The notes under the pieces were generated by a model, which was not told the DNA's origin, searched no databases, and saw only the letters and a program-made list of their open reading frames with translations. Of a stretch of 26,465 nucleotides of DNA, positions 1-4,762 are shown one piece after another (the first letter of the stretch is position 1; each line of letters starts with the position of its first letter). Location: the IMG/VR virus record IMGVR_UViG_3300042091_000951, positions 1 to 26,465 of that record; one strand, given 5' to 3'. The position numbers and the translations under genes are program-made. The stretch comes from a virus.

Positions 1-156
1 TTAAGACTGGTATTTGCCAACGCCTAAGCAAACGCCAACGCATACTAACGCCAATCGCTTTCAGGGACTTGTTACTGGAGCTCGCACTATGAGTACATAT
101 GCAAGTTCTGTTCGGAATTCAAGTGAGCAGGATGCGAACGCTATCCCGACACGTCC
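1..156. other. No gene recognised; short GCC-rich direct repeats
   Basis: No open frame with a start and ribosome binding site could be supported here on either strand. The only structure is a cluster of short repeats at 16-53: the octamer GCCAACGC occurs twice (16-23 and 34-41) and CGCCAA three times. The phasing of GCC every six bases loosely recalls the large hexanucleotide arrays at the other end of the window, but this copy is short and degenerate. It lies downstream of the last gene of the early operon. Confidence 0.4.
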
Positions 157-453
157 CTATTCTGGATATTCCAAATTCAAATAAAGATCCGACAAGTGCT
201 GCCATTTACTGGCACGCTTGGTATTTTCATAGATCGTCTGGGGTAACTCATTGATATGAGTCACTACTGGCTCGTATTCGACCATAATGCCCATTTGCGC
301 GACGATCTTCTGCCGGTCAGGGTGTAAAGCCCAAAGTTTGTCAATCGCCTCCTTAGGATCACATAGCTCTTGAAATGGGACCCAGCCATTTTCAAATACC
401 ATGATGCAGGTAACCATCGGAGATTTGCCTTGATGAACAAAGTAGACCTTCAT
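157..453 (-). CDS. Hypothetical phage protein, 98 aa
   Basis: I do not recognise this protein. It is soluble, with no signal peptide or membrane segment, and has an acidic, aromatic-rich C-terminus. The chosen start is the ATG at 451-453, whose ATGA overlaps the TGA stop of the ERF gene at 450-452. This implies translational coupling. A longer frame opens 14 codons earlier, but it would lie deeper inside the ERF gene. A GGGAG about 9 bases upstream may serve as ribosome binding site. It is the last gene of the leftward early operon. A role next to the annealing protein, such as a recombination accessory, is guilt by association only. Confidence 0.6.
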   Translation of the reverse strand: MKVYFVHQGKSPMVTCIMVFENGWVPFQELCDPKEAIDKLWALHPDRQKIVAQMGIMVEYEPVVTHINELPQTIYENTKRASKWQHLSDLYLNLEYPE

Positions 454-1157
454 GGTCCAAAAGCTCCCATCGGATTTTGAGAAATATGCTGACAAACAGT
501 GTCGTATTGAGATCGACTCAACATAGAGCTACTTTGAACTCCGAGTTTAATTAAATAGTCTTTCACTGCTGCGTCCGACCAATGCGAAGACTTAGAAATT
601 GCATAAAGGCGTTTCAATTGTGCCTCGCTGGGCTTCCAGCCACCGTCGGTATCTTTCTCTTCGGTTCGGCTAAAATTACCGCCCGATTTGAATCCCGGAT
701 CCCAGAAGTCTCGAGGTTTCTGTTTGGGTTGAATCTCATGAGAGTCATATTCGGTATCTTTCTCTTCTTCAGTCGGGACGCAAAAAATCTGTAAACAACA
801 AATTTTCATTGCCGCACTCATGGCTTTATTAGATGATTTATCTCCAGTATCCATGGCTTCGCCCGGAATAACGGCCTCAAATGAAGACCCATCCTGAGCG
901 TAGAACGTATATTGAACCGTAAGACGAGTATAAATAAGAGTTCCGCCGTTTTTTGATTCCCGTTCTTCGCGGCATGTTTCAAGGACTTTTGGGACGAGAT
1001 AGACCCCGTATTTTACGAAGAGAGGCTGAAGTGCGGCGTACACGTCATCAATCCCTCGAAAGAGATACCCCTTACCTTGCTCGTTTTTTCTGGTTTTCTC
1101 AATTGCTCCGACATCACCCATGATTTTAGTAATGGCAGAATAGATGCCTTTTTCCAT
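450..1157 (-). CDS. erf: ERF-family single-strand annealing recombinase
   Basis: This 235-residue protein matches the ERF superfamily of phage single-strand DNA annealing proteins (P22 Erf type), which pair complementary strands during phage recombination and genome circularisation. Residues about 1-135 carry the family pattern: a helical start, GYLFRGIDDVYAAL (the typical Y.FR..DDV.. stretch), then a beta-rich part ending in GEAMDTGDKSSNKAMSAAMK. Residues about 136-185 form a low-complexity linker, and a small helical C-terminal domain follows. The start is preceded by GAAAGGA. The linker is odd: it contains a segment closely matching the endolysin gene of this same window (see 661-701), and a 17-bp direct repeat (646-662 and 751-767) that encodes EEKDT twice. 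Family call is by motif recognition. Confidence 0.85.
   Translation of the reverse strand: MEKGIYSAITKIMGDVGAIEKTRKNEQGKGYLFRGIDDVYAALQPLFVKYGVYLVPKVLETCREERESKNGGTLIYTRLTVQYTFYAQDGSSFEAVIPGEAMDTGDKSSNKAMSAAMKICCLQIFCVPTEEEKDTEYDSHEIQPKQKPRDFWDPGFKSGGNFSRTEEKDTDGGWKPSEAQLKRLYAISKSSHWSDAAVKDYLIKLGVQSSSMLSRSQYDTVCQHISQNPMGAFGP
661..701 (-). repeat. Endolysin-like segment inside ERF linker
   Basis: This 41-bp stretch of the ERF linker matches 3529-3569 in the endolysin gene at 37 of 41 positions, on the same strand and in the same reading frame. It encodes GFKSGGNFSRT, against GFKWGGNFSRT next to the catalytic histidine of the peptidase. It directly abuts one copy of a 17-bp direct repeat (646-662, second copy 751-767). 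It reads as a fragment copied into the linker. Confidence 0.75.
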
Positions 1158-1170
1158 GTGAGTTTCCTTT

Positions 1171-1266
1171 CTAATTCATCTGGATCAATTGAAAAATTGT
1201 CCAAACCATGAGGCCAGCCAAAAATAGTATCCAACCCACCATGATCATTTTAGCTGTGACGATCAT
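1171..1266 (-). CDS. Small single-span membrane protein, 31 aa
   Basis: A 31-residue frame encodes a protein that is almost entirely one hydrophobic helix (about residues 8-27, with WILFLAGLMVWTIF), preceded by MIVTAK. The ATG overlaps the stop of the upstream 51-aa gene as ATGA. An AAAGGA lies 7 bases upstream, so translation looks coupled and well primed. The ERF gene starts 13 bases after its stop, with its own GAAAGGA. Function unknown. Small phage membrane peptides in early operons can be toxins, inhibitors of host enzymes or exclusion proteins, but nothing here chooses among these. Confidence 0.6.
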   Translation of the reverse strand: MIVTAKMIMVGWILFLAGLMVWTIFQLIQMN

Positions 1267-1418
1267 ATTAAATCCTTTCGATCAATCAATTTTCTCAGAA
1301 GCTCAAAGTATTCAAACCAAGTAATCTTTTTTTGTTCTAAAGCGCGAAGCAGATTCAAAGCCTCAACGTCTTTCGACAGGGATGCTCTTAGATCTTTCGA
1401 TATCTTTTGAGTCTTCAT
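1263..1418 (-). CDS. Hypothetical helical protein, 51 aa
   Basis: This frame encodes 51 residues, mostly charged and helical, with a central KKITWFEYFELL. It is preceded by a perfect AAGGAG seven bases before the ATG, and its stop overlaps the next gene by ATGA. These two signals make it a convincing gene despite its size. It overlaps the 3' end of the upstream 91-aa gene in another frame by 56 bases, which is compact but usual in phage early operons. No signal peptide or membrane segment. Function not recognised. Confidence 0.6.
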   Translation of the reverse strand: MKTQKISKDLRASLSKDVEALNLLRALEQKKITWFEYFELLRKLIDRKDLI

Positions 1419-1638
1419 ACTCTATCTCCTTTGTAATGCCGAGCATTTCTTTCAAGATATGAATCTTCATTTCGCATTCAATAATAATTTTTCTAACCTG
1501 ATTTAATTCTTTTTCATTTCGATCTAACTCACTCTGAATGAGTTCAATTGGTTTTTCCCCTTGAAAGGCCACCACCGCAGCTTTCAGAGCTTCAGTCGGT
1601 CCTAGTATTCTTCTATAAGTTTCATTGAAATCACTCAC
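1363..1638 (-). CDS. Hypothetical coiled-coil protein, 91 aa
   Basis: This protein of about 91 residues is predicted from composition to be a coiled coil: residues 28-70 are rich in E, K, I and L with heptad-like spacing (LIQSELDRNEKELNQVRK and onward). I chose the GTG start at 1636-1638. It overlaps the end of the HTH gene by 8 bases and has AAGGG about 8 bases upstream. An upstream ATG at 1690-1692 would extend it by 18 residues, deep inside the HTH gene, and is less likely. It is the second gene of the early operon. Function unknown. Confidence 0.55.
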   Translation of the reverse strand: MSDFNETYRRILGPTEALKAAVVAFQGEKPIELIQSELDRNEKELNQVRKIIIECEMKIHILKEMLGITKEIEYEDSKDIERSKSIPVERR

Positions 1639-1858
1639 GACGATTTCCCTTTTTAAATGCAAATTCAGAAGCGTCTGACTTCGACATTCCACAAGCCATT
1701 GCTAATTTATAAATGGTCTTTCTGTTCGGTTGATGACTTCCTTTAAGAAGATTGGAAATCGTTGAAATACTCACGCTTGAGGAGACAGAAAGTTTGGCCA
1801 CGGCATTATCACCCGCGCGCATCAACCAGTCATTAATCAGATCCAGTAATTTCTTCAT
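1631..1858 (-). CDS. Small HTH (XRE/Cro-CI-like) regulator
   Basis: This 75-residue protein is little more than a helix-turn-helix domain. Residues about 17-60 fit the Cro/CI-type fold: AVAKLSVSSSVSISTISNLLKGSHQPNRKTI gives the turn and recognition helix (SISTISNLLKG), followed by the supporting helix LAMACGMSKSDASEF. It is the first gene of the early operon and faces a control region with a 22-bp palindrome and a 10-bp tandem repeat, so it is the natural candidate to bind one of them. No clear Shine-Dalgarno precedes its ATG; the leader is AT-rich with TTACGTTAA repeats. It may be a Cro-like or CII-like switch protein, and the sequence does not tell which. Confidence 0.7.
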   Translation of the reverse strand: MKKLLDLINDWLMRAGDNAVAKLSVSSSVSISTISNLLKGSHQPNRKTIYKLAMACGMSKSDASEFAFKKGNRRE

Positions 1859-1867
1859 AAAACAACT

Positions 1868-1890
1868 TTAACGTAAATTAACGTAAATTA
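1868..1890. repeat. 10-bp tandem repeat in regulator leader
   Basis: The unit ACGTAAATTA occurs twice exactly, with part of a third (TTA before and after). It covers the leader just upstream of the HTH start codon. Each unit contains TTAACGTAA, nearly an inverted repeat around ACGT. Two helically phased sites ten bases apart suit cooperative binding by a repressor acting on its own gene. Confidence 0.55.
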
Positions 1891-1908
1891 CAACAAAGTT
1901 AGCATTAG

Positions 1909-1930
1909 AATGTGTCAATATTGACACATT
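1909..1930. promoter_or_regulatory. Perfect 22-bp palindromic operator candidate
   Basis: AATGTGTCAATATTGACACATT is a perfect inverted repeat of 22 bp in the divergent region between the HTH gene and the plus-strand lipoprotein gene; outward the symmetry stops at 1908/1931. It carries TTGACA on both strands, and its right edge touches the -35 box (1929-1934) proposed for the lipoprotein promoter. A dimeric regulator bound here would occlude that promoter and could also act on leftward transcription. The HTH protein encoded next door is the obvious partner, by inference. Confidence 0.65.
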
Positions 1931-1956
1931 GCATTATTAAATGACCAGCGTATAAT
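1929..1956 (+). promoter_or_regulatory. Candidate sigma70 promoter for lipoprotein gene
   Basis: TTGCAT at 1929-1934 and a consensus TATAAT at 1951-1956 are separated by 16 bases. Transcription would start near 1963 and give a leader of about 28 bases containing AAGGAG, 7 bases before the lipoprotein ATG. The 22-bp palindrome overlaps the -35 box, so repression by the neighbouring HTH protein is plausible. Confidence 0.5.
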
Positions 1957-1990
1957 TTTAAGTATAGATACTCAACTACAAGGAGTCAGT

Positions 1991-2473
1991 ATGAAAAACG
2001 CACTTATCTCGATTTTGCTTTTGGTGTTCCTTTCGGGTTGCGGTCAAGCGAGAATTACATTCTCGAATGGTACGACGATCTCGTTTAATACGAGTGCTGA
2101 AAGCCAAGCGCTTGCAGATATCGCTACATGTCCATCGGGAATGACTTTGATCCCATCTGGGACGGGTGTGGCGGCTTTCTGTATTGATAATACGGCATCT
2201 GCGACCACGACAACCATCTCGCATAATGCTGCTTCTAATAGTTGTACATCCCAATTCAAATCACTCTGTTCATCAACTCAATTGAAAACGGCTTGTGATT
2301 CAAATGCACTCAATCAATCCTATTCCTATTGGACGACAGACATGAGCGGTGGAAACTCCTATGCTGTTAATATTGCGTTCGATGCAGCGAATTGTGGGAA
2401 TTATGGTGGGTCTAATCAATCCATAGATTTAAGTACTAGTGTGACTGAATCGTATTATTGCTGTTCACGGTGA
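1991..2473 (+). CDS. Secreted lipoprotein, cysteine-rich, candidate moron
   Basis: This 160-residue protein starts with MKNALISILLLVFLSGCGQ, a type II signal peptide with lipobox LSGC, so it should be lipidated and membrane anchored. Mature residues are rich in Ser, Thr, Asn and Cys, ending in YYCCSR. The stretch CPSGMTLIPSG...FCID resembles the start of formylglycine-enzyme/sulfatase-modifying-like domains seen in secreted bacterial proteins, but the rest is too short for that domain. It has a strong AAGGAG and its own promoter. It stands alone on the plus strand between the early and lysis operons, its 3' end overlapping the convergent lysis gene by 9 bases. That placement is typical of a lysogenic-conversion gene; surface exclusion is one possibility, unproven. 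Confidence 0.75.
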   Translation: MKNALISILLLVFLSGCGQARITFSNGTTISFNTSAESQALADIATCPSGMTLIPSGTGVAAFCIDNTASATTTTISHNAASNSCTSQFKSLCSSTQLKTACDSNALNQSYSYWTTDMSGGNSYAVNIAFDAANCGNYGGSNQSIDLSTSVTESYYCCSR

Positions 2474-2812
2474 TGGGACAGATCCCTTTTGACAATTCTG
2501 GAGATCATTGTGACATTTCTCAGAATCTGCCTTGAGTATGTACCAGTCAGAAGTCATGACGATACTACAGGGCATCTCATTTCCTTCAGGTTGCCCAGGG
2601 CTAGGTGATGGAGCTGGCTTACAGGTATCCCCTGGGAGATCCGGCCAACCTCCAGTGCCGAGCTTCCCTAGAAGCTTAGCTTGGTCAAAACAGTCCGTAG
2701 GTTGATCCAATGCATAGTTTCTATAAGGGAATACCCATGTCGATGCGCATCCAAATGCAGTTAGAACTCCAATGACAAATCCTGGAAAGAATCCAGCTGT
2801 ATAATGCTTCAT
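2465..2812 (-). CDS. Membrane-anchored protein of lysis cassette, possible spanin
   Basis: This 115-residue protein begins with a short basic stretch and a hydrophobic segment (FFPGFVIGVLTAFGC), where AFGC may be a loose lipobox. The rest is periplasmic in type: it has five further cysteines and a proline-rich part (PAPSPSPGQP). Those traits and its position at the end of the lysis cassette suggest an outer-membrane (Rz1-like) or unimolecular spanin. The length is greater than a typical Rz1 and no clear family match is visible. The start is coupled by ATGA to the preceding gene. The stop overlaps the convergent lipoprotein gene by 9 bases. Confidence 0.5.
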   Translation of the reverse strand: MKHYTAGFFPGFVIGVLTAFGCASTWVFPYRNYALDQPTDCFDQAKLLGKLGTGGWPDLPGDTCKPAPSPSPGQPEGNEMPCSIVMTSDWYILKADSEKCHNDLQNCQKGSVPSP

Positions 2813-2991
2813 TGTGGACGTCCAGTTTCTTCCGCTTTTTGTTCGTTTTCTTCTTCCGTGGTAGTAATTTGAGCGTCAGTCTGGTCAGGCGTAGGCTTAC
2901 CCAACCAGATACCGACTTTAAAGAAATACACGATGCCGCCTACGATGGTCGCAATCCCTGCTACGAGTGCTGATATGCCTGCAAAGGTCAT
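2809..2991 (-). CDS. Small membrane protein, holin-like, 60 aa
   Basis: One hydrophobic helix (about residues 4-30, ISALVAGIATIVGGIVYFF and following) is followed by a hydrophilic, acidic tail of 30 residues rich in Thr, Glu and Gln. The start overlaps the stop of the upstream gene by ATGA, and its own stop overlaps the next start the same way. Size, topology and location in the lysis cassette fit a holin, an antiholin or an inner-membrane spanin subunit. No catalytic or family motif is visible. Confidence 0.55.
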   Translation of the reverse strand: MTFAGISALVAGIATIVGGIVYFFKVGIWLGKPTPDQTDAQITTTEEENEQKAEETGRPQ

Positions 2992-3329
2992 GATTGAACG
3001 GCGGCGACCAAAGCAGCGATGTTCGTTGCTGAACTCAAAAGGAGAGTCGCACTTGCGGCAATCACTTTCTGAGCTTTTGCACTATCGCCCGAAACCAAAG
3101 CCGTCACATCCGCCAAAAGATCAGCATCGGCAGCGGGATTGGAAACCAAAGCCTGGAGTTCAGATCGAAGTTCGGCGGAGCTCGCTACAGCAAGAATCGC
3201 TGGGATGTCTTCACCGGCAACCAAAAGATCCGAGAGAATCTTTGGAAGTCCGGCTTTACTAGCCAAGTCCACGCCAGCGGCAACAAGATCAGATACTTCC
3301 TTTAAAACTGCTTTCAATAACGTATTCAT
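2988..3329 (-). CDS. Alanine/leucine-rich helical protein of lysis cassette
   Basis: This 113-residue protein is dominated by Ala, Leu, Val and Ser, with Asp and Lys interspersed, consistent with an all-helical bundle and not a classical transmembrane protein, although its last third (VIAASATLLLSSATNIAALVAAV) is quite hydrophobic. A strong AAAGGAG precedes the ATG. The start overlaps the upstream small gene by ATGA, and the end overlaps the downstream small membrane gene. I do not recognise the family. A role in membrane association during lysis is inferred from context only. Confidence 0.55.
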   Translation of the reverse strand: MNTLLKAVLKEVSDLVAAGVDLASKAGLPKILSDLLVAGEDIPAILAVASSAELRSELQALVSNPAADADLLADVTALVSGDSAKAQKVIAASATLLLSSATNIAALVAAVQS

Positions 3330-3496
3330 TTTATCTCCTTTTTTGAGGTCAATAATTTAAAGATACCGGCAATGGAACTAAATACAAGTCCTAAGACACT
3401 CCCGAATCGGGTCTTGCCCATTCCGTGTTCCAACATCAAAAGTAAAAAGAGATCTTTATGTTTCAGAATAAAGACGATCGTCTGCAAGTCTTCCAT
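3326..3496 (-). CDS. Small membrane protein downstream of endolysin, 56 aa
   Basis: This 56-residue frame starts one base after the endolysin stop, with AGGA about 7 bases before its ATG (lying within the endolysin end), and ends with an ATGA overlap on the next gene. The protein has an N-terminal amphipathic stretch (TIVFILKHKDLFLLLML) and one hydrophobic helix at about residues 31-49 (FGSVLGLVFSSIAGIFKLL), then a basic tail KKEIK. Topology and position suit a holin-type or pinholin-type lysis protein. It is too short for many gene callers but is well supported by its signals. Confidence 0.55.
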   Translation of the reverse strand: MEDLQTIVFILKHKDLFLLLMLEHGMGKTRFGSVLGLVFSSIAGIFKLLTSKKEIK

Positions 3497-3497
3497 A

Positions 3498-3953
3498 TCA
3501 GAATCCTGTCAAAGAAAAATGCATCGGATCGGTTCGGCTAAAGTTCCCGCCCCATTTGAATCCCGCATCTGTAAAGCATTTCACGAAGATATCAGTCCAA
3601 AGAGACTTAGAACCCAAAGGCATGAGAGATGCGTTCAGATCGATCGCCATTCCCCACGAGTGAGCACTTTGAATGCCAGGAGATCCTCGAATGTCTCGTA
3701 CCATGAGACAACCATCGAAGGAATGCAATTCAAGCACGCATCCGCGAACGATAATATTTTGTAGAGCTTCCGTAAGAGGTGCAATCATGTCATGGTTCAC
3801 ATAAGCATGCGTCCAAGAAAGGCCGCTTGCTGTATTTATAACCCATTCAGAAATTTGAGCCGGAATTTCAAACATCTCACAATGAAGACTCTCATCCGGC
3901 CACGTGGTCCCAACGATTTCTCCGTATTTTTCGATGACTTGTTGTTGGGTCAT
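3498..3953 (-). CDS. M15-family peptidase endolysin
   Basis: This 151-residue protein is a zinc D-Ala-D-Ala carboxypeptidase/L-alanyl-D-glutamate peptidase-type endolysin (M15, VanY-like), which cleaves peptidoglycan cross-bridges at lysis. The zinc ligands are visible: SAHSWGMAID gives the HxxxxxxD motif (about residues 97-106), and DPMHF near residue 144 gives the second histidine. GFKWGGNFSRTDP lies just before it, where related enzymes have a W-GG-W stretch. There is no signal peptide, so export needs a holin. The start overlaps the upstream coiled-coil membrane gene by ATGA. A 41-bp piece of its 3' part recurs in the ERF gene. Confidence 0.85.
   Translation of the reverse strand: MTQQQVIEKYGEIVGTTWPDESLHCEMFEIPAQISEWVINTASGLSWTHAYVNHDMIAPLTEALQNIIVRGCVLELHSFDGCLMVRDIRGSPGIQSAHSWGMAIDLNASLMPLGSKSLWTDIFVKCFTDAGFKWGGNFSRTDPMHFSLTGF
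3529..3569 (-). repeat. Source copy of ERF-linker segment
   Basis: This is the endolysin copy of the 41-bp segment that recurs at 661-701 in the ERF gene with four substitutions. Here it encodes part of the catalytic C-terminal region, immediately before the zinc-binding histidine, so it is the functionally constrained and presumably ancestral copy. Confidence 0.7.
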
Positions 3954-4150
3954 TTCCTTTGCTCTACTGCGTTCAATCGGTCTTCGTGGTTTTCGATTTT
4001 AAATACAATCATCGCCATTTTTTCGTTCAGTACTGAGACATTATGACTCAAATCTTTGAGCGTTTTCGAAACCTCATTTGCGATAAGCGCAATAAAGATT
4101 CCAATGATTCCCAACGTACCTCCCAACAAAGCGATGAGTAGTTCATCCAT
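3950..4150 (-). CDS. Membrane protein with coiled coil, probable holin
   Basis: This 66-residue protein has one N-terminal membrane helix (about residues 4-25, LLIALLGGTLGIIGIFIALIA) followed by a coiled coil (about 28-62, with regularly spaced L, V, I). This shape recalls phage holin/hemolysin XhlA-type and related holin accessory proteins, though there the helix is often at the other end. Its stop overlaps the endolysin start by ATGA, giving holin-then-endolysin order. No strong Shine-Dalgarno is seen; it starts 21 bases after the tail fibre stop. Confidence 0.6.
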   Translation of the reverse strand: MDELLIALLGGTLGIIGIFIALIANEVSKTLKDLSHNVSVLNEKMAMIVFKIENHEDRLNAVEQRK

Positions 4151-4171
4151 GCTTTTATTCTAACTGGAAAG

Positions 4172-4753
4172 TTAATTTATTCTAATAAATTTATTTACCG
4201 TTACCACCGTAGGCCGGGTTTCATCTCCTCCAACCTCACTCATAAATAGATTACCACTCGCCACGTCATTTGTATTACTGTACGTGCCTCCCACGTTTGG
4301 TCCAAATCCACCTCCAAATCGAAGAGTGATTGCATAATCAGAACCGTTCCCAGATCCAGTCCAAAGAGGATGGTTGTGTGCGCCAAATTGTTGGGATTGC
4401 AGAGTACCGAGTGCCAGATCTCCATCGGGATTCTGATATCCATCAGAACGTCCATTATTTTTGCCCCGCGTAAAGATCCCACGTAAATCCGGGACATTTG
4501 TATTGGAGGTCAGCGTTTGATAAGCACTGCCCGCGACATTGCTACCGTCCGCCAAAATCCAATTCGTTCCGGTCTGAGATTGAAAGGCCGCTAAAGTCAA
4601 CATAGAATCGATAACCGTTCCGACTGGCATCGTATTGAATAAGCAAAAATTAATTGCCGCTCCCATCGATGCGAAAAGAGATTCTGAAGTCGGATTTCCA
4701 GTCTCAACGGATTCAATCTGAACTGGCACATTACTTGCTGCTATGTTAGCCAT
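4172..4753 (-). CDS. Tail fibre/collar-domain protein
   Basis: This 193-residue protein carries a phage tail collar domain: residues about 42-60 read MPVGTVIDSML, followed by WILADGS, VPDLRGIFTRG, then GAHNHP, and the end TRPTVVTVNKFIRIN. These are hallmark stretches of the collar family, which usually forms the tip of trimeric short fibres. Upstream residues 1-35 would be the attachment part. AAGGAG precedes the ATG. It is the last tail gene before lysis and follows the hub-like protein, so it likely acts in host recognition at the tail tip. Confidence 0.85.
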   Translation of the reverse strand: MANIAASNVPVQIESVETGNPTSESLFASMGAAINFCLFNTMPVGTVIDSMLTLAAFQSQTGTNWILADGSNVAGSAYQTLTSNTNVPDLRGIFTRGKNNGRSDGYQNPDGDLALGTLQSQQFGAHNHPLWTGSGNGSDYAITLRFGGGFGPNVGGTYSNTNDVASGNLFMSEVGGDETRPTVVTVNKFIRIN

Positions 4754-4762
4754 AAAAGCTCC

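Noticed and set aside
582-794. Plus-strand frame inside the ERF gene
   Set aside because: Antisense of a convincing gene with no ribosome site and no family match; other plus-strand frames under the structural genes (for example 17710-18141, 20011-20253 and 15569-15877) were rejected for the same reason.
1013-1234. 73-aa minus-strand frame across the ERF start
   Set aside because: It overlaps the ERF start and the 31-aa frame out of phase, has an unnatural composition and lacks a ribosome site.
1921-1956. TTGACA (1921-1926) paired with TATAAT (1951-1956) as a promoter
   Set aside because: The spacer would be 24 bases, far too long. TTGCAT at 1929-1934 gives a spacer of 16 and was preferred.
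2475-2490. GGGA-CAGA-TCCC-TTTT as terminator of the lipoprotein gene
   Set aside because: The stem has only four base pairs with a mismatch outside, too weak to claim.
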